From contig NZ_RZIS01000002.1 in NCBI RefSeq assembly GCF_005281835.1, positions 620,001-684,000 on the forward strand: 64,000 bases of DNA, in the 5' to 3' direction. This document shows positions 28,603 through 37,585 of the stretch, piece after piece. The position numbers were made by a program, and so were the translations under genes. Source of the stretch: Vibrio profundi. GTDB lineage: Bacteria; Pseudomonadota; Gammaproteobacteria; Enterobacterales; Vibrionaceae. The stretch's first letter is position 1, and the number at the start of each line of letters is the position of its first letter. The notes under the pieces are model-generated. The model was given only the letters and a program-made list of their open reading frames with translations. It was not told the origin of the DNA and searched no databases.

Positions 28603-29286
28603 TTATGAAGAAGTATATTGCGCTAAATAGTGTTGTAGAGATTTTCTTTCTTCGATCTCAAAAGTGCTCTCCAGTATGGTCATTGCCTGGATTCGGTCGA
28701 GTCTGAAATGTCGATAGTCGTTACGAAGTTCGCACCACGCCACTAATGTCCAATTTTTTCCCCAGAATACTTGCCCCAGAGGTTGGAGTGTTCGATCCGT
28801 GTGAGAGCCATCTTCTGCAACATAATCTAAGATCACTTTACGCTTTAAATCGATAGCGTGTCTTAACTCTTGCCCTCGATTCGCGGTTTCCGATTGAATG
28901 TGGAAATCCGGTACGACGATAGGAAACGACTCAATTTGTTTTTTGAGGTGGTCGGGGAGTACAGATAAGATTTTGGTAGACGCAGATCGCGAAGCTTCTG
29001 CAAGCTCTTTGTCTGACCATGCTCTTACCATTCTCATTCCGAGTTCGAGTGCCATCATTTCTTTTTCATTGAACATAAGCGGTGGTAAGTGAGAGCCTTC
29101 CTTTAGAAGGTAGCCGACTCCCGCTTCTCCTTGAATGGGAACACCTGAGAGTAGCAACGATTGGATGTCTCGATAGATAGTACGTTCACTGACTTCCATC
29201 GTTCTTGCTAGTTCTGCTGCGGTCACCGCATAGCGCTTTGAACGTAGCAGTGTCAGTAGCTCAAAAAGGCGTTCAGCTTTACTCAT
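28603..29286 (-). CDS. YafY-type transcriptional regulator (HTH + WYL domain)
   Basis: This 227-residue regulator has an N-terminal DeoR/HTH_11 winged helix (about residues 3-60, VSERTIYRDIQSLLLSGVP). A WYL domain (about 130-220) contains LQPLGQVFWGKNWTLVAWCELR in place of the usual WYL tripeptide. WYL proteins sense nucleic acid or other ligands. The small ABM-like gene upstream is separated by a terminator, so co-transcription is weak, though they may be functionally paired. Confidence 0.87.
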   Translation of the reverse strand: MSKAERLFELLTLLRSKRYAVTAAELARTMEVSERTIYRDIQSLLLSGVPIQGEAGVGYLLKEGSHLPPLMFNEKEMMALELGMRMVRAWSDKELAEASRSASTKILSVLPDHLKKQIESFPIVVPDFHIQSETANRGQELRHAIDLKRKVILDYVAEDGSHTDRTLQPLGQVFWGKNWTLVAWCELRNDYRHFRLDRIQAMTILESTFEIEERKSLQHYLAQYTSS

Positions 29287-29300
29287 TATGTTCCCTTTTA

Positions 29301-29333
29301 AAAAGAAGGCTTAACGAAATTTCCGTTAAGCCT
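29301..29333 (-). terminator. Minus-strand terminator after the ABM-like gene
   Basis: The stem AGGCTTAACG (29307-29316) / CGTTAAGCCT (29324-29333) is followed on the minus strand by CTTCTTTTT. Confidence 0.8.
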
Positions 29334-29341
29334 AAGTATCG

Positions 29342-29656
29342 TTACTTTTGACACTCACTGTCCATTTTTATCTTCTGATGCTGCATATCGACAGAATCTG
29401 GTGTGATCATAGCCATTAATGGTTGGCAGTCAGCGCAACTCATAAACTGCTCTCCTGCCGATTTTGCATCTTCCATCGAGCGCCAGTAAACCGTATCTGT
29501 CCAACTATCTTGCTCCTCGTTGTGGCTGAGTGAGCGGTAAAGAAAGCCCGGCAGTGTACTCACAAACTTCTGACTTTTCTCTGCTGCTTCAAGGAAATCC
29601 TTTTGTGTTGTTCCGTGTACTAACTTGAAGCTAACTAATTCGATTACCTGTTCCAT
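29342..29656 (-). CDS. Small ABM-fold (dimeric alpha-beta barrel) protein
   Basis: This 104-residue protein has the size and pattern of antibiotic-biosynthesis-monooxygenase-type barrels (MEQVIELVSFKL strand, FVSTLPGFLYRSL, TDTVYWRSMEDA). Members include heme-degrading and quinol monooxygenases as well as proteins without known activity. A SCADCQ pair near residues 74-77 is unusual. The start has an AGGAAAGG box upstream. It lies just upstream of the WYL regulator. Confidence 0.6.
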   Translation of the reverse strand: MEQVIELVSFKLVHGTTQKDFLEAAEKSQKFVSTLPGFLYRSLSHNEEQDSWTDTVYWRSMEDAKSAGEQFMSCADCQPLMAMITPDSVDMQHQKIKMDSECQK

Positions 29657-29784
29657 GACCTTTCCTTTTGATGTTGATAAGTTTTGAATGTGGCGCGTTT
29701 TGCGCTCAGGTAAAGAATAAGTGCAGTGACTGTCAGAACATGTCAGTAGGGAACGTGGGTTAGAAGATCTTTTGACTCTAGAAA

Positions 29785-29810
29785 TGAAAAAGACCGCAAT
29801 GTGCGGTCTT
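29785..29810 (-). terminator. Terminator of the phnW-pbfA-phnX operon
   Basis: The 9-bp stem AAGACCGCA / TGCGGTCTT with a 3-base loop is followed on the minus strand by five T residues. It lies 30 bases past phnX. Confidence 0.88.
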
Positions 29811-29841
29811 AACTTAATGATTAGCGGTGCTTTTTGGAGGG

Positions 29842-30666
29842 CTATGGGCGCTCACCAGCAAGTAGGCGCTTTTCGATATCGGCGACGACTTCAGGGAAGT
29901 CTGCGATGGTATCGATTAGGTAGTGCGGTGTGGATTTGCTTAGTTTAACACGTGCCTTCTCTCGAGCAGTTTCAAGAGTCTGTTCGTCGGCATCTAGGTA
30001 CTCTTGGTATGTAAGGCCCGCTTCGTTACCTGAGAGCAGTAAACCAACAGTCCACATGCCAGCATTATGTCCTTCATCAATACCTGGTGCTGCATCGTCG
30101 ACTTTGATACAAGCTGACACATTAGTGACAGCTAAATCGATAACGTTTTTCAATGCCATGTATGGCGCTGGTCGGCCACCTTGCGGTAAATCATCGGTAG
30201 CCACAACACAGTCAGGTTGGTAGCCATAATCGGCTGCAACAGGAACCAGTACATCCATCACTTGGCGTGGATAGCCAGAACAAGATCCAATCTTGATGCC
30301 TTGTGCTTTTAGGTTATCCACTACTTCAATCGCGTTTAGGATTGGCGCTGCATGGTCGGCAACTTTGGCTTTTTGTAATGGCATGAATGCCGCATAGATG
30401 GCGTCCACATCTTCACTCGTCATTGAGCGGCCAAATTGTTTGTTCCAGCGTGCGTCAACCGATGGCAATTGGCCTACTGCTTGGATGTGGTCCCATTTAC
30501 CTAACCCCATTGGCTCACGTGCTTCATTTAAATCAATCTCAAAATCAAAGCCTTGCTTAAATGCTTCCACGAAAATGCTAGTCGGTGCAAATGAGCCGAA
30601 ATCGACAATAGTTCCAGCCCAATCGAAGATAACGGCTTGAACTGGAGATGGTGTTGAATGTGTCAT
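29842..30666 (-). CDS. phnX: Phosphonoacetaldehyde hydrolase (phosphonatase)
   Basis: This 274-residue HAD-superfamily enzyme cleaves the C-P bond of phosphonoacetaldehyde to acetaldehyde and phosphate through a Schiff base. The nucleophile Asp15 lies in [12 protein letters not shown], and the Schiff-base lysine is Lys57 in [18 protein letters not shown] and the [11 protein letters not shown] metal region follow. The ribosome binding site AGGGA lies 7 bases before the ATG. It is last in an operon after phnW and pbfA, 55 bases behind pbfA. Confidence 0.95.
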   Translation of the reverse strand: MTHSTPSPVQAVIFDWAGTIVDFGSFAPTSIFVEAFKQGFDFEIDLNEAREPMGLGKWDHIQAVGQLPSVDARWNKQFGRSMTSEDVDAIYAAFMPLQKAKVADHAAPILNAIEVVDNLKAQGIKIGSCSGYPRQVMDVLVPVAADYGYQPDCVVATDDLPQGGRPAPYMALKNVIDLAVTNVSACIKVDDAAPGIDEGHNAGMWTVGLLLSGNEAGLTYQEYLDADEQTLETAREKARVKLSKSTPHYLIDTIADFPEVVADIEKRLLAGERP

Positions 30667-30721
30667 GATTGTTCCCTAAATTGTTCAGTTCTCTGATGGA
30701 TAACAGTGTTTTTATTCAGAT

Positions 30722-32164
30722 TCAGTAGTTGAAGTCATGTGAGACTTTGGCAATAGCGCGTTCAAATATAGAAAGCGCAGTTTGTAAGTCTTGGCGTTCA
30801 ATAATCAGTGGCGGGCTTAGTTGAATCACATTGCCCTGTGAGACCTTAAAGCTCAGGCCGTCGTTCAGACATTGATAAAGCACGGCTTCCGCTTCATCAA
30901 AGGCTCGAGTTTTGGTTAGACGATCAGTCACTAACTCGACTCCCCATAACAGGCCAATTCCTCGAACGTCACCAATAATTGGGTATTTGTCCTTCATAGC
31001 GGTTAGTTGCTGACGAACAAATTCGCTATCAGATTGGACTTTTGCTAACAGACCTTCTTGTTCGATGACTTCCATGGTCGCTAAAGCCGCAGCGCAACCA
31101 ATCGGGCTTTTCTCGTGGGTGTAATGACCTAACGAGACTTGTGCGGCAGTGTTGTATTTATCTTTGGTGATCATCGCGGCAATCGGGACTAAGCCGCCGC
31201 CAAACCCTTTACCAATGCATAAAATGTCGGGTTCGATGTCAAATGCTTGGTGAGTGAACCATTCACCACTGCGCCCCATGCCGTTAGGAATATCGTCAAT
31301 AATCAACAATACGTTGTGCTTGTCACAGATCTCTCGAACGCGTTTCCAATAGGCTTTACTTGGCACTTGAACATCGGTGTTGCGCACGGCTTCTGCGATA
31401 AACGCACCGATTCCACCTTCTTTCTCAATCACGTATTCCAAATAATCAGCGTAATGCACGTCACATGCGGTTTCAGAATCGTTGGCTTTATGTTCATTGA
31501 ACGGGAAAGCGCCGCGGTAAGAAACTGCTGGTGGAATGCGCTCAACTCCGGCCATCAATGGCCCCATGCCTTCGCGGAAACACGCTTCGCCTCCTACGGA
31601 AATCGCGTCTAACGAAGCGCCGTGAAAGGAATCCCATAACGACACGACTTTAAAATTGTTGGTGACATGGCGTGCTAACTTTAAAGCCATACCAATCACT
31701 GACGTGCCTCCGGGGGCAAACAGCACTCGGTTCAATTCACCACCACAAATTGAGGTGAGCTTTTCAGCGCACTGAATGGCTGTTTCATTGGTAAAGCGAC
31801 GCGGGGAAAAAGGCAGCTCAGCCATTTGCTGTGTGACCTTGTTAATGAGATACGGGTGCCCATAACCAAGCTGATGAACGTTGTTGCCATGAAAGTCCAT
31901 GTACTTTTTGCCCGATGTATCTTGAATATAGATACCGTGAGCAGCTTCAAGTGTATCTAGACAAGGTGTCGACATCGCTTGGTGAAGGAACACATCAGCA
32001 TCACGGTTCAATAGCGATTGGGTTGCTTCATCGTTTAAAGAGGCGTTCCACTTTTCACGAGCGGGCGTAGTGTTAACATCGCCTTCACTACGCAGGTGAG
32101 TGGCACACGGCGGCGAGCCTGCCTTCTTTTTCTGTTCAGGTGTCACTGGTGAAGTGATGCTCAT
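30722..32164 (-). CDS. pbfA: Class III PLP enzyme, likely (R)-1-hydroxy-2-aminoethylphosphonate ammonia-lyase
   Basis: This 480-residue fold-type I PLP enzyme has the cofactor lysine at Lys319 (CIGKGFGGG) and the cofactor aspartate in [15 protein letters not shown]. It looks like a class III aminotransferase, but it sits between phnW and phnX, exactly where PbfA is known in vibrios. PbfA eliminates ammonia from hydroxylated aminoethylphosphonate to give phosphonoacetaldehyde for PhnX. The altered loop (DIPNG instead of the usual DEVQTG) supports a non-transaminase role. Its ATG overlaps the phnW stop by four bases. Confidence 0.75.
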   Translation of the reverse strand: MSITSPVTPEQKKKAGSPPCATHLRSEGDVNTTPAREKWNASLNDEATQSLLNRDADVFLHQAMSTPCLDTLEAAHGIYIQDTSGKKYMDFHGNNVHQLGYGHPYLINKVTQQMAELPFSPRRFTNETAIQCAEKLTSICGGELNRVLFAPGGTSVIGMALKLARHVTNNFKVVSLWDSFHGASLDAISVGGEACFREGMGPLMAGVERIPPAVSYRGAFPFNEHKANDSETACDVHYADYLEYVIEKEGGIGAFIAEAVRNTDVQVPSKAYWKRVREICDKHNVLLIIDDIPNGMGRSGEWFTHQAFDIEPDILCIGKGFGGGLVPIAAMITKDKYNTAAQVSLGHYTHEKSPIGCAAALATMEVIEQEGLLAKVQSDSEFVRQQLTAMKDKYPIIGDVRGIGLLWGVELVTDRLTKTRAFDEAEAVLYQCLNDGLSFKVSQGNVIQLSPPLIIERQDLQTALSIFERAIAKVSHDFNY

Positions 32165-33267
32165 GATTCAACTTCCCAATACATTGCACTTTTTATCGCG
32201 CCGATGAGTCGTTCAATATCGGCTGGGTACACTTCGCCGATATTGCCAATACGGAAACAGTCTGCGTTGGACACTTTGCCTGGATAAATAACAAAACCTT
32301 GTTCTTTTAAGCGGTCGTAAAACGCTTTGAATTGATAATCGCTGTGAGTGGGCGAGTAAAAAGAAGTAATGATTGGAGAATGAAGCTCATCGTTTAATAG
32401 TGGTTCGAACCCCAGAGAGCGCATTCCAGCCACTAATGTGGTCTGGTTGGTGGTATAGCGTTGATAGCGAGCTTCAATGCCACCTTCTTGCTCCAGTTCG
32501 AGCAAGGCTTGATAGAAAGCACGCACAGTATGAGTGGGTGAGGTGAAACGCCATTTACCGTGATTGACTTCCATGCAGTGCCATTGGTCGTACAAATCTA
32601 GGCTTAATGAGCGTGCTTGCCCTTGGCATTTTTCTAATTCACTTTGCTTAGCGATGACGAAACCAAATCCCGGCACGCCTTGAATACACTTGTTGGCAGA
32701 GCTGATCATAAAGTCGATGCCAAGCTCGGCGATATCCATAGGTATTCCCCCAAAGCTAGACATCGCATCTAAGATCACGGTTTTATCGTGAGCCTTCGCA
32801 AGACTCGCAATCTCTTGAATAGGGTTAAGCATGCCGGTTGTCGTTTCGCAGTGAACAATCGCCACATGAGAGATACTTGGATCCATCGCCAATGCCGTTT
32901 CCATTTCGTTCAAGTCAGGTTGTGATGTTTCACCTGGGGAAACGACATGGCATGGAATCTTTAAGTATTCAGCAATTTGAGCAATGCGAGCACCGTAAGC
33001 GCCGTTATCAACCACCAACAATTTACCGTTAGCACCAATAACGCTGCCGATAGTTGCTTCTACAGATGCGGTGCCGCTGCCTTGCATTAATACGCATGTA
33101 TAGCCTGAATGAGTGGTTGCGAGTGCAACTAACTTACGGCGAATTACTTCGACAATGTCTTTGTTGTATTCATCATCCCAAGTACACCAGTCTTTAAGCA
33201 TTGCTTGACGAACGCTTTCAGAAGTAGATAGAGGGCCTGGGGTCAGCAATAAGTATTCATTTCTCAT
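32161..33267 (-). CDS. phnW: 2-aminoethylphosphonate-pyruvate transaminase
   Basis: The protein is 368 residues from the ATG at 33265-33267, four codons inside the longer frame. It moves the amino group of 2-aminoethylphosphonate to pyruvate, giving phosphonoacetaldehyde. Hallmarks are [10 protein letters not shown] at the N terminus, the PLP lysine in [15 protein letters not shown] (Lys193) and the HCETTTGM segment. It heads the operon phnW-pbfA-phnX and lies 14 bases downstream of a palindromic operator candidate. Confidence 0.95.
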   Translation of the reverse strand: MRNEYLLLTPGPLSTSESVRQAMLKDWCTWDDEYNKDIVEVIRRKLVALATTHSGYTCVLMQGSGTASVEATIGSVIGANGKLLVVDNGAYGARIAQIAEYLKIPCHVVSPGETSQPDLNEMETALAMDPSISHVAIVHCETTTGMLNPIQEIASLAKAHDKTVILDAMSSFGGIPMDIAELGIDFMISSANKCIQGVPGFGFVIAKQSELEKCQGQARSLSLDLYDQWHCMEVNHGKWRFTSPTHTVRAFYQALLELEQEGGIEARYQRYTTNQTTLVAGMRSLGFEPLLNDELHSPIITSFYSPTHSDYQFKAFYDRLKEQGFVIYPGKVSNADCFRIGNIGEVYPADIERLIGAIKSAMYWEVES

Positions 33268-33280
33268 GTTAATTTCCATT

Positions 33281-33292
33281 TGGACTATACCA
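33281..33292. promoter_or_regulatory. Candidate PhnR operator, phnW side
   Basis: TGGACTATACCA shares TGG-N6-CCA and the TATACCA half with two other sites in this window. It lies 14 bases upstream of the phnW start codon. A GntR/UTRA regulator encoded at 49069-49773 is the likely binder. Confidence 0.6.
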
Positions 33293-33469
33293 ATATTTAA
33301 GGCTACTTTAGCAACGGAAATGAATGGAGGTAAATAGCCTCAAATGCATCTTCATAAAAGCTTCACATTGATAATTAATGGTCGCCCATTCGTTAAATGA
33401 ATATCTTTGAATTGCCACTTTTTGTTCATTTAACCGTCATAAACATCACTTAGGTTATTACTCGTCAAC

Positions 33470-33481
33470 TGGTACATACCA
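33470..33481. promoter_or_regulatory. Candidate PhnR operator, binding-protein side
   Basis: TGGTACATACCA lies about 75 bases upstream of the substrate-binding protein gene, in the divergent region opposite phnW. It differs from the 46099 site at one base. Confidence 0.7.
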
Positions 33482-33555
33482 ATTAAAAGGGTGTATCTGA
33501 TCACTCAAATGCAAAACCAACAATTTGTAGACGAACTGTCTAATTGGAGAAGATG

Positions 33556-34563
33556 ATGAAAAACCGTTTTATGAAAGGATCACTGGCTGCACTTGTATCA
33601 CTGTTAGCAAGCAATGCATTTGCTGCACAGGAAGTGACGGTTTACACGGCTTTTGAAACCGACATTCTAGCGAAATATAAGAATGCGTTTGAAAGCGAAA
33701 ACCCAGATGTGAAAATCAAATGGGTACGTGACTCAACAGGAATCATGACGGCTAAATTATTGGCAGAGAAAAACAATCCTCGTGCCGAAGTGGTATGGGG
33801 CTTGGCTGGCTCATCGATGGCGCTCCTTAAAAATGAAGGTATTTTGAAGCCTTACACACCAAAGGGTGTCAATGAGCTGCGTGCTAATCTCAATGATCCA
33901 CAATCTGGCCAAGCTTGGTACGGAAATGACGCTTTCTTCAATGCAGTTTGTTTTAACGAAGCGGTAGCGAAACAGCTTAACCTACCAGCGCCACAATCTT
34001 GGGAAGATTTGACTAAGCCAATCTACAAAGGACACATTGCGATGCCGAACCCAGCCTCATCGGGTACTGGCTACATGCAAGTATCTGCATGGCTGCAAAA
34101 CATGGGTGAAGACCAAGGTTGGAACTACATGAAGAAGCTAGATAAAAACATCGCACATTACACTCATTCCGGTTCTAAGCCTTGTGTTCAAGCGGGTATG
34201 GGCGAAGTCGCGATTGGAATTTCAATGGCGAGCCGAGGAGCAAAGCTGAAAACACAAGGTGCACCGCTATCAGTGATCACGCCTGAAGGAATTGGCTGGG
34301 AATCGGAAGCGGTAGGCCTAGTGAAGCCGTCTGAAGCTGCGCAACGTGTTGTTGATTGGTCTATCTCGAAAGCAGCAAATGAGCTGTACATTGAGATGTA
34401 TCCTGTTGTTGGCCACCAAGACGTTACCGCGACAGTGAAAAACTTCCCGAACGTAGAAAAGAACATGGCGAAAATGGACTTTGCGCGTATGGGTAACGAG
34501 CGTGCGCAAGTATTAAAAACGTGGTCTGAAAAGTTTGATGCTAAGTCAGAGCCAAAATCGTAA
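33556..34563 (+). CDS. ABC transporter periplasmic binding protein, probable 2-aminoethylphosphonate
   Basis: The protein is 335 residues from the second of two adjacent ATGs, which has GGAGA at the better distance. After a signal peptide (about 1-24, ending NAFAAQ) it resembles the Fe3+/spermidine-type family 1 binding proteins used for aminoethylphosphonate (PhnS-like): EVTVYTAFE, NPRAEVVWGL and PASSGTGYMQV. It is divergent from phnW and carries a shared operator. Its ATPase and permease partners lie 11.5 kb away at 46.1-49 kb, beyond the cassette array. Confidence 0.85.
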   Translation: MKNRFMKGSLAALVSLLASNAFAAQEVTVYTAFETDILAKYKNAFESENPDVKIKWVRDSTGIMTAKLLAEKNNPRAEVVWGLAGSSMALLKNEGILKPYTPKGVNELRANLNDPQSGQAWYGNDAFFNAVCFNEAVAKQLNLPAPQSWEDLTKPIYKGHIAMPNPASSGTGYMQVSAWLQNMGEDQGWNYMKKLDKNIAHYTHSGSKPCVQAGMGEVAIGISMASRGAKLKTQGAPLSVITPEGIGWESEAVGLVKPSEAAQRVVDWSISKAANELYIEMYPVVGHQDVTATVKNFPNVEKNMAKMDFARMGNERAQVLKTWSEKFDAKSEPKS

Positions 34564-34583
34564 TTGATTTGTAATTCAGTAAT

Positions 34584-34616
34584 AAGGAAGGCTTAGGCCT
34601 TCCTTTCTATGTTTTT
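34584..34616 (+). terminator. Terminator-like hairpin after the binding protein
   Basis: The 9-bp stem AAGGAAGGC / GCCTTCCTT with loop TTAG is followed by a broken T tract (TCTATGTTTTT). It may act as partial terminator, letting some transcription into the oxidoreductase gene. Confidence 0.7.
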
Positions 34617-34711
34617 ATCGCAGCGTGATGGTAAACCAAAGGGTTACATCGAGCTGTTACATGGTTAGCCAATATTGGTTTAGCCACGCTGAGCATGACA
34701 GGTGCAGTAAT

Positions 34712-36112
34712 ATGTCAAAACACTATTCTTATTGGTTCAAGCAAGCTCTTGAATTAGAACAACCAACCCCAGCAACGCCACTCGAAAATGATATCCAGTG
34801 TGATATCGCGATTGTGGGTGGAGGTTATACTGGCCTTTGGACTGCGATCTTAATCAAGCAGCAACAGCCTAACAAACATGTTGTAGTGATTGAGAAAGGG
34901 CTGTGTGGCAGCGGGGCGTCTGGCGCGAATGGTGGCTGTATGCTGACGTGGTCAACTAAATATCCAACGCTCAAAAAATTGTACGGCCAAGAACAAGCGA
35001 AGTGGTTGGTTAAAGAGTCTGAGAAAGTCGTGTTCGAAATCGAAGCTTTCTGCGAGCAACACAATATTGATGCCCACCTATACCGCAGCGGTACTTATTA
35101 CACGGCAACGAATGAAGCACAGAAAGGGGGCATGCAGCCTGTCGTCAATGAGCTCATTAAACAAGGTATTAACAGCTGGAAAAAATGCGATTCATCCATT
35201 GCCGACAAAGCAGGCTCACATCGACATATTGAAGGTTTTTACTCAGAAGCCGCCGGAAGTGTTCAACCAGCGCTACTAGCGAGAGGTTTACGCAAAGTTG
35301 CCATCGAGCTTGGTGTCGAAATCTTTGAGAACACTGCAATGGAGTCGATTGATTACGGTGAACCTGCACGAATCAAGACTAAGAATGCTTCCGTTCATGC
35401 GGATCAAGTGGTGCTCGCGCTCAATGCGTGGATGCTCGATCACTTTAAAGAGTTCAAACGCAGCATTGTGGTCGTGTCGTCGGACATGGTGATGACCAAG
35501 CCCATCCCTGAAAAATTGAAACAGTTTGGCCCTGAAAAAGGCGCGGCTGTCGTTGATTCACGGATCTTTGTTCACTATTACCGAGATACGCAAGATGGAC
35601 GCTTAATGTTAGGTAAAGGAGGCAATAAATTCTCCTTCGCCAATCAAGTTGAGAGCATGTTCAATCAACCTACGTCGTATTTACCGTTGCTTAATCAGTC
35701 TTTCCAAACACTCTTTCCTAAATTGGAACAAACCGATTTTGACTATAATTGGTCGGGTGGTTCTGACCGCTCTGTCACGGGGTTACCATTTTTCGGCAAC
35801 CTAAAAGGGCAGCCTAATATTTACTACGGTTTGGGGTATTCAGGTAACGGCGTTGCGCAAACGCGAATGGGCGGTAAAGTATTATCTTCGATGGTACTTG
35901 GGCTCGACAATGAATGGACGCGAAGCGGGTTGACCAAAGGACCACTTGGTCAATTTCCGCCAGAGCCAATTCGCTGGCTAGGAGCGATGATGGTGCGAGA
36001 TGCCGTACGCAGAAAAGAGAATGCTGAAGATGCTGGCCTGCAGCCTTTGTGGTTAGATAAACAGTTAGCCAAATTAGCTGGTGCAGCAGGCAAAGCGGAT
36101 AAAGTGAAATAA
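34712..36112 (+). CDS. FAD-dependent amine oxidoreductase (DAO family) of the phosphonate locus
   Basis: The protein is about 466 residues from ATG 34712, which has an AGGTG box; the frame is open back to 34625. A Rossmann FAD motif, IVGGGYTGLWTAILIKQ, lies near residues 35-50. The C-terminal GLGYSGNGVAQTRMGG closes the FAD site of D-amino acid/glycine oxidase-like enzymes. FAD enzymes of this kind recur in bacterial aminoethylphosphonate loci, where some (PbfC, PbfD) oxidise N-methylated or unmodified aminoethylphosphonate to phosphonoacetaldehyde. That role is inferred here from position. Confidence 0.8.
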   Translation: MSKHYSYWFKQALELEQPTPATPLENDIQCDIAIVGGGYTGLWTAILIKQQQPNKHVVVIEKGLCGSGASGANGGCMLTWSTKYPTLKKLYGQEQAKWLVKESEKVVFEIEAFCEQHNIDAHLYRSGTYYTATNEAQKGGMQPVVNELIKQGINSWKKCDSSIADKAGSHRHIEGFYSEAAGSVQPALLARGLRKVAIELGVEIFENTAMESIDYGEPARIKTKNASVHADQVVLALNAWMLDHFKEFKRSIVVVSSDMVMTKPIPEKLKQFGPEKGAAVVDSRIFVHYYRDTQDGRLMLGKGGNKFSFANQVESMFNQPTSYLPLLNQSFQTLFPKLEQTDFDYNWSGGSDRSVTGLPFFGNLKGQPNIYYGLGYSGNGVAQTRMGGKVLSSMVLGLDNEWTRSGLTKGPLGQFPPEPIRWLGAMMVRDAVRRKENAEDAGLQPLWLDKQLAKLAGAAGKADKVK

Positions 36113-36166
36113 TAGCATCGCCTGATCGACTTAATGCTTATGACAAAACTAAATGGAAGTGAACAG

Positions 36167-36829
36167 ATGACAACACCTCTCTATGTATTTGATTTAGATG
36201 AAACCTTATTGGATGGCGATAGCGCCATGATTTGGAATGAATTCTTGGTCGAAAAGGGTTTGGTGAGCGATCCTAATTTTTTGGAGGAAGACAAAAGGTT
36301 AATGGAGCTCTACGCTCAAGGTTCGCTTGAAATGGAGGAGTACCTTCACTTTGCAATGGCACCACTTGAAGGTTTAAGCACGAAGCAGGTGGCAGAGCTG
36401 GTGGAAGAGTGCGTACAAAATAAAGTGATGGGGCGCATTTTTCCTCAGGCTCGACAGCTCATTAATCAGCTTCAAGAGAAGAATCAGACCATGATTATTG
36501 TCTCGGCCACGGTTTCTTTTATTGTTGAGGTGGTGGCAAAACAGTTAGGAATTCCTAATTCAATCGGCATAGATTTAGTGGCAGAAGCAGAGCAGTACAC
36601 AGCGAAAATATTAGGTACGCCAAGCTATCAACAAGGCAAAGTCGTTCGCTTAGAAGAATGGATGGAAGAACAAGAGGCGCGATTTAATCTAGTTCATTTC
36701 TACACAGACTCGATCAACGATATGCCAATGTGTGAATATGCGGATTACGCTTACTTGGTGAACCCTTGCCAGCAGCTACAAAAGCATGCTGAACCTAATC
36801 AATGGGTGGTATTGAACTGGGTTAGGTAA
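36167..36829 (+). CDS. HAD-IB family phosphatase
   Basis: The protein is about 220 residues from ATG 36167, with GGAAG upstream. It has the HAD nucleophile motif FDLDETLLDGDS (DxDxT), motif II IVSATVSF, and YTDSINDMPMCE as the acidic motif. It resembles SerB-type phosphohydrolases of the HAD-IB group. Downstream of the oxidoreductase gene it could remove phosphate from an intermediate, but the substrate is unknown. Confidence 0.82.
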   Translation: MTTPLYVFDLDETLLDGDSAMIWNEFLVEKGLVSDPNFLEEDKRLMELYAQGSLEMEEYLHFAMAPLEGLSTKQVAELVEECVQNKVMGRIFPQARQLINQLQEKNQTMIIVSATVSFIVEVVAKQLGIPNSIGIDLVAEAEQYTAKILGTPSYQQGKVVRLEEWMEEQEARFNLVHFYTDSINDMPMCEYADYAYLVNPCQQLQKHAEPNQWVVLNWVR

Positions 36830-36873
36830 TGAAGCCGATGACTGAATTGAAAGGGCTTTACGAGGGGAATGAC

Positions 36874-36916
36874 TCCGGTGTAATGGCAACGAGCTAGAAG
36901 TTGCTATTACACCGGA
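36874..36916. repeat. 17-bp hairpin without T tract
   Basis: TCCGGTGTAATGGCAAC and its reverse complement pair at 16 of 17 positions around a 9-base loop. It lies between convergent genes (HAD phosphatase and DUF5062). No T run follows on either strand, so it is not a standard intrinsic terminator. Confidence 0.75.
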
Positions 36917-36945
36917 ATGAAATATTAGGATTACAGAGTTTTGCG

Positions 36946-37206
36946 TTACTTCAGTGGATCATTATCCGGCAGCGCTTGATGCATCCATAACGCTAGGCGC
37001 TTTTTAATGTTTGGACCATCCATTTTATCTTCAGGAAGAGGGGTAATCTGATTCACTTCGGCAAGAAACAAATAAGCCGCTTTGGTTTTGATTGGTGCAG
37101 ATGTTGCGGGTAAATCCATTCCTTGCATCTTGGCTAGTTTAAATGCTACCTCTACCGCTTTCTTCACTAGCTTGTCTTCATTAAGGATCTTCGTGGTTTT
37201 CGACAT
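36946..37206 (-). CDS. DUF5062-like small protein
   Basis: This 86-residue, mostly helical, basic protein (KILNEDKLVKKAVEVAFKLA at the N terminus, GPNIKKRLALWMHQALP at the C terminus) resembles the vibrio DUF5062 proteins. No function is known to me. It is convergent with the HAD phosphatase and divergent from the helicase. Confidence 0.65.
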   Translation of the reverse strand: MSKTTKILNEDKLVKKAVEVAFKLAKMQGMDLPATSAPIKTKAAYLFLAEVNQITPLPEDKMDGPNIKKRLALWMHQALPDNDPLK

Positions 37207-37585
37207 ATCATCACCATCTTTAGTATCGATTGAATAATCACTGTATCACTTTGAAAGTTCTACAGAAATACTTTAGTTTCACATTGAAGCGAGCTTCTCA
37301 AGCTATGGACTACTTTCTTTACACATTCAGTGGCCGACATCATTGTTATACTCATTGATAGAAATGTAGCTTCCTTCAACGGGTTAGCGAACGGTGGAAA
37401 CAAGAATGATTAACCTGATTATAGTTCCCACTAGTAGAGCCTTAGCATCACAAATGAGAAAATGCGGGTTCAAACAGTAGTTCAGACTCATGGCTTGTTT
37501 CGGTTGAACGTCTATAAGCCTACTTAAACGCGTCCAAATACGTTAACATAGCGCGCTCTTATTTTTGCTTTGAGTCCTTTCTATA
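37207..37585. other. Intergenic region upstream of the DEAD-box helicase
   Basis: This is a 379-base divergent spacer with no convincing open frame. Long leaders are common in front of cold-inducible DEAD-box helicase genes, but I see no clear conserved motif here. Confidence 0.4.

Noticed and set aside
34620..34700. TGGTAAACCA upstream of the FAD oxidoreductase as a fourth PhnR site
   Set aside because: The spacing between TGG and CCA is 4, not 6, and the ATA core is absent.
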